Below the pieces are notes generated by a model that ran no database searches, was not told where the DNA came from, and was given only the letters and a program-made list of their open reading frames with translations. The position numbers and the translations under genes were made by a program. Positions 1 through 10,067 of a DNA stretch of 64,000 nt are shown here, one piece after another. Location: NCBI RefSeq assembly GCF_003202405.1, contig NZ_QJHL01000002.1:496001-560000 (forward strand), given 5' to 3'. Positions within the stretch are counted from its first letter, which is position 1, and each line of letters starts with the position of its first letter. Source of the stretch: Flavobacterium hydrophilum. Its GTDB lineage: Bacteria; Bacteroidota; Bacteroidia; Flavobacteriales; Flavobacteriaceae.

Positions 1-12
1 CGAAATTTTTGA

Positions 13-690
13 TCATATTTTATCTGGAAAATCAGAGATTATTCCGTTTACATTATAGCTTTTAACTTTTTGAATATCTTCTTCAACATTTACAGTCCAC
101 GGTAGAACCCAAAAACCTTTTTCCTGCATTTTGCGAACATTATCAGTATTTAATAAGTGAAAATCAGGATGAATAGCTTTTGCCTGTATCGATTCGGCGA
201 AAGCCAAAGCAGTATCCAAATCTTCTTCGGTTAAAACACCAATTGGAATATCTGAATTTAGATTATGTACTTCCTGTAAAGCATTCCAGTCAAAACTTGA
301 AACGATAAAATGGCTATAATCCCAGCCTTCTTCTGCAATGTATTTTTCAATTAAAGAAACAACTTGTTTTGAAGTATCCGCATTTTTTAATTCGACGTTG
401 ATAAAACATCTTTTTCTGACCAGATCAAAAACCTCATTCAAAGTCGGAATTTGGTGCTTACCAGCAATTGAAAATGACTTTAATTCGGATAATGTGAATG
501 TGTTTACAGCACCTTTTCCGTTGGTCATTTTATCGATGGTTTCATCGTGCATTACGATGATATGCCCGTCAGCACTGAGGTGAACGTCAAGTTCAATTCC
601 GTCTGAATTTAGGTCTAAAGCTTTTTGAAAAGCCTGAAGTGTATTTTCGGGTTCGTATGCTTTTGCACCTCTGTGAGCTATTTTTAGCAT
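13..690 (-). CDS. Glycerophosphodiester phosphodiesterase family protein
   Basis: A 225-residue cytoplasmic protein with no signal peptide. It hydrolyses glycerophosphodiesters to glycerol-3-phosphate and an alcohol. The family signature is visible: H6-R7-G8, the E15-N16-T17 turn, metal ligands E33 and D35 in GIELDVH, and the second catalytic histidine in MHDE (H48). The C-terminal TIM-barrel end (WTVNVEEDIQK, GIISDFPDKI) is intact, so the gene is complete although it lies at the window edge. The length is normal for the short bacterial GDPD form. A TACCTTTG box lies upstream at 718-725 on the minus strand. It seems unrelated to the starch genes that follow and is probably its own unit. Confidence 0.93.
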   Translation of the reverse strand: MLKIAHRGAKAYEPENTLQAFQKALDLNSDGIELDVHLSADGHIIVMHDETIDKMTNGKGAVNTFTLSELKSFSIAGKHQIPTLNEVFDLVRKRCFINVELKNADTSKQVVSLIEKYIAEEGWDYSHFIVSSFDWNALQEVHNLNSDIPIGVLTEEDLDTALAFAESIQAKAIHPDFHLLNTDNVRKMQEKGFWVLPWTVNVEEDIQKVKSYNVNGIISDFPDKI

Positions 691-717
691 TTTTCTATTG
701 AATAAGGTTCAGAGTTG

Positions 718-725
718 CAAAGGTA
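718..725 (-). promoter_or_regulatory. Candidate -7 box TACCTTTG for the GDPD gene
   Basis: TACCTTTG on the minus strand matches the Bacteroidota -7 consensus TAnnTTTG and would give a leader of about 25 nt before the start codon at 690. No convincing -33 TTTG is seen at the usual distance. It lies inside a stretch that twice reads like GTTGCA/AGG, which may itself be repeat-derived. Confidence 0.4.
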
Positions 726-749
726 CAAAGTTGCAGAGGAAAAATAATA

Positions 750-808
750 GCCACGAATTCACGAATTTTATTTTCAAAGATTGTTAAAATAATTCGTGAA
801 TTCGTGGC
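750..808. repeat. Palindromic intergenic repeat (GCCACGAATTCACGAATT type)
   Basis: Arms of 18 nt at 750-767 and 791-808 are exact reverse complements, and each arm contains two CACGAATT units in tandem. The spacer of about 23 nt is AT-rich and can extend the stem (ATTTT/AAAAT). It sits between the convergent ends of no gene pair: the GDPD promoter is on its left and the 3' end of the GH13 gene on its right. From memory, this repeat type recurs between genes across Flavobacterium; copy number was not checked. Confidence 0.8.
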
Positions 809-829
809 AGAATAACAATGTAATTTGTT

Positions 830-2704
830 TTATTCCAATTCTAAAACCAGAGCTGATTTTGGTTCCAAAGTAATTTCAGAAGATAAATCGAATGTTTTTC
901 CATTCAAAACATCTTTTCCTGATGTATAATTTTTGATGTTTTCTTTGAAACGATTAGTTTTTACAACTTGCTCTTTTGCATTGTTATTGAAAACTACCAT
1001 TACCGTTTTAGAATCTGTATATCTGAAATAAACATAGGTATTATTCTCAGGAATGTAATGCGTCATTTTTCCGAAATGAAGAGCTTCATTTGATTTTCTC
1101 CAGTTGAATAATTTTGACGTAAAATCAAAGTATTTTGCCTGTTCTGCTGTTCTTCCGGCTGAAGAGAAAGCATTATTTTTGTCGCCTGCCCAACCGCCCG
1201 GAAAATCCTGACGAATATCGGCGTCACCGCCTTTGCTTTTATCGCCGCCCATTCCAATTTCTGAACCGTAATATACTTGTGGAATTCCGCGAACGGTTGC
1301 CATCAAAGTCATCACCAGTTTATATTTTGCAAAATCATATTTGTAAACATCATTGATTCTGTTGGTATCGTGATTTTCAGCAAAAACCAAAAGATTGTTG
1401 ACATTAGGATACAAATAATCCATTGCAAAATTATTATAGAATTTAATCAGTCCGCCATCCCAATTCGGGGTATCTTCATTAAAAACAGAACCAATTTGAT
1501 CTTGCAAAGTAAAATCCATTACACTTGGTAAATTCGAATTGTAGTTTTGAATTTCGCCTATTTTACTGTCTTTTTGCCAATACGCCAGACTCGCCTGATT
1601 GTGCATCCAGATTTCTCCCACGATATTAAAGTTTGGATATTCTGCAGTAACTGCTTTTGCCCAATTGGCCATTGCGTTTGCATCTGAATAATTATAAGTA
1701 TCTACTCTAAATCCGTCAAGATTGGCGAATTCAATCCACCAAATAGCGTTTTGAGTTAAATATTTTGCAACTAATGGATTTCTTAAATTCAAATCCGGCA
1801 TTGAAGGTACGAACCAGCCATCAATACAAATTTCCTGATCTGTTTTTGAAGCGTGCGTATCCGGAATTACTTCACGACGATGGTGCGTTTGAGTATAATT
1901 TTCAAACTGATTAATCCATGATTTGGTTGGGATATCTTTCATCATCCAATGGGTAATTCCCCAATGATTCGTAACATAATCCATTACCAGTTTCATGTTT
2001 CTTTTATGCATTTCTGCAGACAAACGAGCGTAGTCGTCATTAGTTCCGTAACGCGGATCTATTTTGTACACATCAGATTGTGCGTAAGTATGGTAGGAAT
2101 ACTCCTTGTCATTGTCTTCGCATAAAGGCGTGCTCCAAATTGTTGTTGCGCCAAGAGACGAAATATAATCTAAGTTTTTAATGATTCCTTCGATATCTCC
2201 ACCGTGACGTCCGCCCGGCAAAGCACGATTTCCTTTTTCTGCTAAAGAAGCATTGCTGTCGTTTTTTGGATTTCCGTTTGCAAAACGATCCGGCATAATC
2301 AGGTAAATCAAATCTGATGCATCATAACTTTTTCGGTCTGCTGAATTGGCTCTTCTTTCTTTAAGGGAATATTTTTGGGTAAAAGCTACTTTGTTTTTCA
2401 ATTTAAAGGAAAAAATTAATTCTGAAGCTTTTACATCTTTTGTATCTATGGTTACAAAAAGATAATTTGGGTTTTCAGTTTTTTCAACATTTTTAATCGC
2501 AACATTATTTGATACCGAAGTTTCATACTGCGAAATGTTTTTTCCGTAGAACATAATCTGCAGTTCCGGATTTTTCATTCCGGCGTACCAGAAAGGCGGT
2601 TCTGTTTTTTGTATTTGCGCTTTCGCGGAAGCGGAAAACAACAGGACCAATAAGATTAACTTATAAAAAGAATGTTTTAAGAAATTCGTTTTAAGGTTTT
2701 TCAT
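830..2704 (-). CDS. susA: Periplasmic GH13 neopullulanase / alpha-amylase (SusA-like)
   Basis: A GH13 enzyme that cleaves alpha-1,4 links in maltodextrins, probably in the periplasm. I place the start at 2704 (MKNLKTNFLKHSF...), giving 624 residues with a signal peptide ending near ASAKA. The longer frame to 2743 begins inside a hairpin repeat and adds a non-signal-like MDLYYLYGL. After an N-terminal Ig-like domain of the cyclomaltodextrinase-N type (about 30-115) come the GH13 regions: DYVTNHWG, GFRVDT (nucleophile D335), VGEIW (acid E364) and FAENHDTNR (D446), then a C-terminal beta domain. Length and architecture fit SusA. It is last in a leftward run after GH97 and GH65, which implies a role in trimming imported starch oligosaccharides. 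Confidence 0.9.
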   Translation of the reverse strand: MKNLKTNFLKHSFYKLILLVLLFSASAKAQIQKTEPPFWYAGMKNPELQIMFYGKNISQYETSVSNNVAIKNVEKTENPNYLFVTIDTKDVKASELIFSFKLKNKVAFTQKYSLKERRANSADRKSYDASDLIYLIMPDRFANGNPKNDSNASLAEKGNRALPGGRHGGDIEGIIKNLDYISSLGATTIWSTPLCEDNDKEYSYHTYAQSDVYKIDPRYGTNDDYARLSAEMHKRNMKLVMDYVTNHWGITHWMMKDIPTKSWINQFENYTQTHHRREVIPDTHASKTDQEICIDGWFVPSMPDLNLRNPLVAKYLTQNAIWWIEFANLDGFRVDTYNYSDANAMANWAKAVTAEYPNFNIVGEIWMHNQASLAYWQKDSKIGEIQNYNSNLPSVMDFTLQDQIGSVFNEDTPNWDGGLIKFYNNFAMDYLYPNVNNLLVFAENHDTNRINDVYKYDFAKYKLVMTLMATVRGIPQVYYGSEIGMGGDKSKGGDADIRQDFPGGWAGDKNNAFSSAGRTAEQAKYFDFTSKLFNWRKSNEALHFGKMTHYIPENNTYVYFRYTDSKTVMVVFNNNAKEQVVKTNRFKENIKNYTSGKDVLNGKTFDLSSEITLEPKSALVLELE

Positions 2705-2710
2705 AGTAAG

Positions 2711-2795
2711 TAAATTTAAACCATATAAGTAATATAAGTCCATGTAAGAGTACGTTTGAATTAAATGAACTTATATTACTTATATGGTAAATTTA
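2711..2795. repeat. Long inverted repeat between the susB-like and susA-like genes
   Basis: The left arm (TAAATTTA at 2711-2718, then CCATATAAGTAATATAAGT at 2721-2739) is complementary to the right arm (2769-2787 and 2788-2795). This gives 27 paired bases broken only by two extra A at 2719-2720, with a 29-nt loop. In the mRNA it ends 6 nt before the chosen GH13 start codon. It may be a dispersed repeat, an mRNA stabiliser for the upstream cistron, or a control on GH13 translation; the sequence does not say which. Confidence 0.85.
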
Positions 2796-2798
2796 AAA

Positions 2799-4940
<2,142 letters not shown>

Positions 4941-5028
4941 TCATATGTAATTCGCATATCCTAATTGGTATATTCGACCAATTTCCGGTCATGCTCATTT
5001 CATATTTTTAGTTTTAAAGTATTGTAAT

Positions 5029-7335
5029 TTAATTAATTTTTGCAAGTTGTTTGTTTGCAATTACAGATTTTCCATTTACGATAATCGTTAAATCCTGATC
5101 ACCATCTACCATAAAAGTTGTTTCAGTATGACTTACTGTAACTTTTAAAATCTGATGCCTGAAATTGATTTTAAATGAATATCCTTTCCATTCTTTTGGA
5201 ATTTTTGGTGAGAAATGAAGCTGGTCATTTTTAACACGCATTCCGCCAAAACCTTCAACAATACTCATCCATGTCCCCGCCATTGATGTGATATGACAGC
5301 CTTCTTCTACTTCTTTGTTATAATCATCCAAATCCAGACGTGAAGTTCTCAGGTAAAAAGTATACGCCATATCCATTTTATCTAAAACGGCAGCCTGAAT
5401 TGAGTGTACACAAGGTGAAAGTGAACTTTCATGAACAGTAAATGATTCATAAAATTCGAAATTTCGTTTTAATTCTTCTCTTGAAAAATGGTCTTCGAAG
5501 AAATAGAAACACTGCAAAACATCGGCTTGTTTGATATAAGGCGAACGTAACACACGGTCCCAGGACCATTTTTGGTTAATAGGGCGCTGCGAACGGTCTA
5601 AATCTTTTACCCTAATTAATTCTTTGTCTAAGAAACCATCCTGCTGCAGATAAATTCCTAATTCCTCAGAAGTTGGAAAATACATATCATCTGCTACTTT
5701 TTTCCATTCCTGAATTTCAGCAGCAGAAAGATTTACTTTTTCTAATATTCTTTTATGGTCTTGCGGATATTCTGAAGCTACTTTTTTAATTTGTTCTTCA
5801 GCATAATCAATACACCATTTTGCAATATAATTGGTGTAGAAATTATTGTTGATGTTGTTTTCGTACTCATTTGGACCTGTAACACCAAGAATTACATATT
5901 GATTTTTTTCTTTAGAAAAAGAAGCTCTTTGATGCCAGAAACGGGCAATTCCGATTAATACTTCCAATCCTTTTTCAGGAATATATGAGTAATCTCCGGT
6001 GTAACGGTAATAGTTGTAGATCGCAAAAGCAATTGCTCCGTTTCTGTGGATTTCTTCGTGGGTAATTTCCCATTCGTTATGGCATTCTTCGCCATTCATG
6101 GTAACCATTGGATACAAAGCTGCACCGTTTTTGAAACCTAAATTATCTTTTGCATTCTCAATCGCTTTATCCAGTTGATTGTAACGATAGGTCAATAAAT
6201 TTCGGGCAACTTCCTGATCTTTTGTAGCCATGTAAAACGGAATACAATAGGCTTCAGTATCCCAATACGTTGATCCTCCGTATTTTTCTCCGGTAAATCC
6301 TTTTGGTCCAATATTTAATCGGCTGTCTTTTCCGGAATAGGTCTGGTTCAACTGGAAAATATTGAAACGAATTCCCTGCTGTGCTTTTACATCACCTTCA
6401 ATAGTAATATCTGACATTTCCCAGATTTTTGCCCAGGCATTAATTTGATTTTGAAGCAAAGTATCATGTCCTAAAGAAACGGCGGTTTTGATACATTTTT
6501 CGGCTGCAGCCAAAGTATTTTCGTGATTTAAAGAAACGGTATAACCCCCTATTTTCTGAATGGATGAGGTTTGCCCTTTTGCTATAATTGTTCCGTAAGT
6601 AAATTGTACTTTATCAATTGTAGAATCAATTGCAGAAGGAGAAATATTCACATTTTCACCATTGGCCAAAATCGTATTGTGCATAAAAGTAGTGACTTTA
6701 AAATGCGTTTTAAACGTTTTTGCTGTTACAAAAGCTTCACTATTCGATTTTTTTACCTCTAATGGCTTCCAGAATTTTTCATCCCAATTGGCATCTTCAT
6801 TGGTTACACCTGCATCAATATACGGTTTGTATACTATTTTAGCGTCTTTGTTTAAAGGGGTAATATCATATTTGATGATTCCCGCTTCATCTAAATCCAA
6901 AGAAAGAAAACGACGGACATTAACGGAGATTTCTGTTCCGTTTTTTAAAACCGCTTCAAAAGAACGATTGTACCATCCTTCTTTCATATTCAGTTCCCTG
7001 CGAAAATTCCGAACCTCATCACATGTGTTTAAATCGAGGTTTTCTTCATTGATTTCGATGTTAATTCCAATCCAGTTAGGCGCGTTTAATACTTTGGCAA
7101 AATATTTCGGGTAACCGTTTTTCCACCAGCCTACTTTGGTTTTATCCGGGTAATAAATTCCGGCAATATAGCTTCCCTGAAAAGTCTCGCCAGAGTACGT
7201 TTCTTCAAAATTGGCCCGCTGTCCCATAGCCCCGTTACCAAGGCTGAAAAGGCTTTCAGAAGATTTGACACTTTCTGCGTCAAATCCTTCTTCTATGATG
7301 GACCAGTTGTCTGGTTTTATATAATCCTGATTCAT
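5029..7335 (-). CDS. GH65 maltose (or related) phosphorylase
   Basis: A cytoplasmic glycoside phosphorylase, 768 residues from the preferred start at 7335 (MNQDYIKPDNWS). The frame can open at 7398, but those 21 residues are derived from an AT-rich repeat and look non-coding. Family hallmarks are GGSTYWDTEAYCIPF, NGEECHNEWEITHEEIHRNG with the general-acid glutamate, and the (alpha/alpha)6 barrel followed by a small beta domain. The likely reaction is maltose plus phosphate giving beta-glucose-1-phosphate plus glucose. Maltose is favoured over trehalose or kojibiose because the gene sits with a beta-phosphoglucomutase, a maltodextrin-type importer and Sus genes. No signal peptide is present. 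Confidence 0.9.
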   Translation of the reverse strand: MNQDYIKPDNWSIIEEGFDAESVKSSESLFSLGNGAMGQRANFEETYSGETFQGSYIAGIYYPDKTKVGWWKNGYPKYFAKVLNAPNWIGINIEINEENLDLNTCDEVRNFRRELNMKEGWYNRSFEAVLKNGTEISVNVRRFLSLDLDEAGIIKYDITPLNKDAKIVYKPYIDAGVTNEDANWDEKFWKPLEVKKSNSEAFVTAKTFKTHFKVTTFMHNTILANGENVNISPSAIDSTIDKVQFTYGTIIAKGQTSSIQKIGGYTVSLNHENTLAAAEKCIKTAVSLGHDTLLQNQINAWAKIWEMSDITIEGDVKAQQGIRFNIFQLNQTYSGKDSRLNIGPKGFTGEKYGGSTYWDTEAYCIPFYMATKDQEVARNLLTYRYNQLDKAIENAKDNLGFKNGAALYPMVTMNGEECHNEWEITHEEIHRNGAIAFAIYNYYRYTGDYSYIPEKGLEVLIGIARFWHQRASFSKEKNQYVILGVTGPNEYENNINNNFYTNYIAKWCIDYAEEQIKKVASEYPQDHKRILEKVNLSAAEIQEWKKVADDMYFPTSEELGIYLQQDGFLDKELIRVKDLDRSQRPINQKWSWDRVLRSPYIKQADVLQCFYFFEDHFSREELKRNFEFYESFTVHESSLSPCVHSIQAAVLDKMDMAYTFYLRTSRLDLDDYNKEVEEGCHITSMAGTWMSIVEGFGGMRVKNDQLHFSPKIPKEWKGYSFKINFRHQILKVTVSHTETTFMVDGDQDLTIIVNGKSVIANKQLAKIN

Positions 7336-7394
7336 TTTTTTAAAAGTTTTTGTTGATTGATTGAATGATTGATGATTTTTAATTTGATAATTAA

Positions 7395-7554
7395 TCAATT
7401 AGAAAATGTGTCAATTAGAAAATGAGATAATTACTTTTTTTCACTTTTTCTTCGATTTATCTGATTAATTGCTCGTTCGTATTATTTTACTTTTTTATTA
7501 GATGATTTAATCTAATTGATTCATTAAAACGTGGTAATTTGTCATTTTCTAATT
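7395..7554. repeat. Cluster of AATTAGAAAATG direct and inverted copies
   Basis: TCAATTAGAAAATG occurs at 7395-7408 and again at 7411-7424, and CATTTTCTAATT, the inverse of the shared 12-mer, lies at 7543-7554. The 185-nt gap upstream of the GH65 gene is thus largely repeat-like DNA that could fold back on itself. It also carries the AAAACGTGGTA word at 7526-7536, shared with the SusC upstream region. Confidence 0.6.
7526..7536 (+). promoter_or_regulatory. Candidate regulator site AAAACGTGGTA upstream of the GH65 gene
   Basis: This 11-mer is identical to the reverse complement of 11209-11219 upstream of SusC. Sharing between the two divergent arms of one sugar locus, with a LacI-type regulator between them, makes it a candidate operator element. 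It is inferred only from two copies. Confidence 0.3.
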
Positions 7555-7583
7555 ATCAAATTGATACATTACTACATCTTGTA

Positions 7584-8234
7584 TTATCCAATTAGTTCCT
7601 TAATAAAATCTGGTGTAATTTGGGTAAAATCTCTAAAAATGTAATCGGCCTCATGCAAAATTGTTTCCTCACCAATTCCAACACTTGCCATTTCTGCAAT
7701 ATTTGCTGCCTGAATTCCTGCAACAGAATCTTCAAACACGATTGCATTTTTTGGATCAATATGTAGTAATTGAGCCGCTTTTAAGAAAACTTCGGGGTCT
7801 GGTTTTGCATTGGTAACGTCATTTCCGTCAACAATAGCATCGAAGTAAGACATAATCCCTGTTTTTTCCAGAATAGGTCTTGCATTTTTACTGGCAGAAC
7901 CCAATGCAATTCCCTGGTTTTTATCTTTTAATAATTGCAGGATTTTAAAAACTCCCGGAAGAATTTCACTTTCGTCCATGTCAACTAAATAAGATAAGTA
8001 ATCCTCATTTTTCTGAATTAGCATTTTGTCCTTATCGGCCTGCGAAACCTGAACATTTCCTAATTCTAAAATGATATCCAAAGAACGAACACGGCTTACG
8101 CCTTTAAGTAATTCGTTATGTTCGTGTGTGAAATTTATATGTAATGCCTGTGCAATTTTTTGCCAGGCCAAAAAGTGATATTTGGCGGTATCGACAATGA
8201 CTCCGTCAAGGTCGAAGATAAATGCTTTTTTCAT
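7584..8234 (-). CDS. pgmB: Beta-phosphoglucomutase
   Basis: A 216-residue HAD-superfamily enzyme that converts beta-glucose-1-phosphate to glucose-6-phosphate. Key residues match the well-studied beta-PGM layout: nucleophile D8 and acid/base D10 in FDLDGVIVDT, T16, H20, cap-domain KGVSRVRSLDI (K44), the LGSASKNA loop (S113, S115), K144 in AKPDPEVF, and metal ligands E168/D169 in FEDSVAGIQ. Its start codon falls 1 nt after the stop of the upstream MFS gene, so the two are probably translationally linked. Placed beside the GH65 phosphorylase, it completes the phosphorolytic maltose route. Confidence 0.96.
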   Translation of the reverse strand: MKKAFIFDLDGVIVDTAKYHFLAWQKIAQALHINFTHEHNELLKGVSRVRSLDIILELGNVQVSQADKDKMLIQKNEDYLSYLVDMDESEILPGVFKILQLLKDKNQGIALGSASKNARPILEKTGIMSYFDAIVDGNDVTNAKPDPEVFLKAAQLLHIDPKNAIVFEDSVAGIQAANIAEMASVGIGEETILHEADYIFRDFTQITPDFIKELIG

Positions 8235-8235
8235 G

Positions 8236-9789
8236 TTATTCTTTTTCTTCGTCTTTTACAAAAAGTGTTAATAAACCTGCTAAAATCATAGCGCATCCTC
8301 CAAGAATAATGGTGTTTATGGTGTTTGCATTAAAAAGATGGATCGTAAAATATCCCAGGATTCCGGCAGCCACAATTTGTGGAATTACGATAAAGAAATT
8401 AAAAAGACCCATGTAATATCCCATTTTATTGGCCGGCAATGCATTCGAAAGCATCGCATAAGGCATAGACAAAATACTTGCCCACGCAATTCCAACCATT
8501 GCCATAGAGATAATAATGAATATTGGATTGGTAATAAAGTAGATAGATATAAGCCCGATTCCGCCTATGATAAGACAAATCATGTGCGTGATTTTTCTAT
8601 TCGTTCTGTAAGCAATTAGAGGTATGATGAATGCAAAAACTGCAGCTGTACCATTTCTGACAGCTGAACAAACATTCAGCCAGTCTGCCCCGTCATTGTA
8701 TTCTTTTTTAACTCTTTTTAATGCAGTTTTTTCAGCTTCGTTTGTATCTGTATTTAAACTGTCTGCAAAATAATTCGCAATGTTGACCGAAATGACTTTA
8801 GGATTTTCAGAAGCCCTGAATTGTTTGATTTCATCAAAATCTTTCACAAGAGATTTTAAGCTTTTTTCCTGTTTGTTTTTTTCGGCAACACTTAAATTAT
8901 CATTTGCAAGTCTGTCTAATCGGTTTTGTGCTGCATTCTGCATTTTAGTAACTAAAGCACTATCAACTTTCATGTTGTATTTAGTAGAAGTGACAGCATT
9001 TGTAGCATAAATCCACATTGAAAACAAAGCAAACCAAGTAAAAAACTGAACAAGAGCAAGCTGTTTCATCGTTTTTGGCATTTTAAAAATACCGCCAAAA
9101 GTTTCAGCCAGAGCATCTTTAAAAGTTGTTTCTTTCTTTTCTTTTTTAAATTGTTCAATATCTTCAGGAGGAAATTCCTTAGTAGTGAAAATAGTATACA
9201 TCACAGAAAAGAAATAAGCAATTCCACCTAAATAGAATGACCATTTAACCGACTCCGGAATTTCTCCTGCTCCTGCTGTATTACTAAAATGAAACCAATT
9301 GGTAAAAATCCACGGAAGAATTGCTGCAATGACAGAACCAACTCCTATAAAAAAACTCTGCATGGCAAAACCGCTGGTTCTTTGTTTGGGAGGAAGTTTA
9401 TCGCCTACAAAAGCCCTGAAAGGTTCCATTGAGATATTGATAGATGCATCCAGTATCCAAAGCATTCCACCCGCAATCCATAAGGTTGAGGAATTCGGCA
9501 TGATGAACAGGGCGATACTCGCCAATAATGCACCAATAAAAAAGAAAGGTCTTCTCCTACCCCAGTAAGGATGCCACGTACGGTCGCTTAAATATCCAAT
9601 TATAGGCTGAACTAATAATCCGGTTAATGGGGCGGCGATCCACAAAATAGGGATTTCGTCTTTATTAGCTCCAAGGGTTTCAAAAATTCTGCTGATATTT
9701 GAGTTTTGCAACTCAAAACCAAACTGTATCCCCAGGAATCCGAAACTCATGTTCCAAATTTCCCAGAAACTTAATTTACGCTTTTCCAT
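8236..9789 (-). CDS. MFS sugar importer, SLC45/GPH-like (maltose or maltodextrin)
   Basis: A 517-residue inner-membrane transporter with about 12 membrane segments. The motif GYLSDRTWHPYWGRRRPFF near residues 65-83 is typical of the SLC45/sucrose-transporter-like MFS branch, which takes up disaccharides with cations. Its position as first gene of the leftward run with pgmB and GH65 implies maltose or short maltodextrin import for phosphorolysis. Unusual is a hydrophilic insertion of about 100 residues (272-372), rich in K, D, E and N, between the seventh and eighth segments. The start at 9789 (MEKRKLSFWEIWNMSFG) is well placed for a cytoplasmic N-terminus. Two inverted repeats lie upstream (9815-9833 and 9946-9961). 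Confidence 0.88.
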   Translation of the reverse strand: MEKRKLSFWEIWNMSFGFLGIQFGFELQNSNISRIFETLGANKDEIPILWIAAPLTGLLVQPIIGYLSDRTWHPYWGRRRPFFFIGALLASIALFIMPNSSTLWIAGGMLWILDASINISMEPFRAFVGDKLPPKQRTSGFAMQSFFIGVGSVIAAILPWIFTNWFHFSNTAGAGEIPESVKWSFYLGGIAYFFSVMYTIFTTKEFPPEDIEQFKKEKKETTFKDALAETFGGIFKMPKTMKQLALVQFFTWFALFSMWIYATNAVTSTKYNMKVDSALVTKMQNAAQNRLDRLANDNLSVAEKNKQEKSLKSLVKDFDEIKQFRASENPKVISVNIANYFADSLNTDTNEAEKTALKRVKKEYNDGADWLNVCSAVRNGTAAVFAFIIPLIAYRTNRKITHMICLIIGGIGLISIYFITNPIFIIISMAMVGIAWASILSMPYAMLSNALPANKMGYYMGLFNFFIVIPQIVAAGILGYFTIHLFNANTINTIILGGCAMILAGLLTLFVKDEEKE

Positions 9790-9814
9790 TATCGCAATTT
9801 GTAAAAAATTATAC

Positions 9815-9833
9815 GATAAGCGCTTTGCTTATC
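9815..9833. promoter_or_regulatory. Inverted repeat GATAAGC-GCTTT-GCTTATC in the MFS leader
   Basis: Perfect 7-bp arms around a 5-nt loop lie 25 nt upstream of the MFS start codon. It could be an operator or an mRNA hairpin. No T-run follows on the minus strand close enough for a clear terminator. Confidence 0.4.
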
Positions 9834-9945
9834 AAAACTTACTATTTATTTCGAAGTAAAAGTAAAAGCTTTGAACCAGGCTGTAAATATAAAAATATAT
9901 TTCAGTTTTTTGTTTTATAATGGCAAATAAGAACAAACATTTTTC

Positions 9946-9961
9946 ACTACAAGGTTGTAGT
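9946..9961. promoter_or_regulatory. Candidate operator ACTACAA-GG-TTGTAGT
   Basis: A 16-bp dyad with perfect 7-bp arms sits between the LacI-type regulator gene and the MFS-pgmB-GH65 run. Such a compact dyad is what a dimeric LacI-family protein would bind. A looser match, ACTACATCTTGTATT, lies at about 7571-7585 upstream of GH65. Binding is inferred. Confidence 0.4.
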
Positions 9962-10067
9962 AATGAATTAAATAAGAAAAAAGTACTACTAAAATTAAAA
10001 TTGATAAAGGGTGAAGCAAAATTCAGATTTAGACAGCCTGCGTCACTTTTGTTTTACGATTTATGGA

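Noticed and set aside
2705..2743. Upstream start of the GH13 gene giving MDLYYLYGLNLLT
   Set aside because: These codons lie in the arm of a hairpin repeat and do not form a signal peptide, whereas the start at 2704 gives a good one.
6662..7114. Plus-strand ORF of 150 residues inside the GH65 gene
   Set aside because: It is antisense to a well-conserved enzyme and shows no recognisable domain.
7336..7398. Longer N-terminus of the GH65 phosphorylase
   Set aside because: It is encoded by AT-rich repeat DNA and exceeds the usual family start; MNQDYIKPDNWS at 7335 fits the family better.
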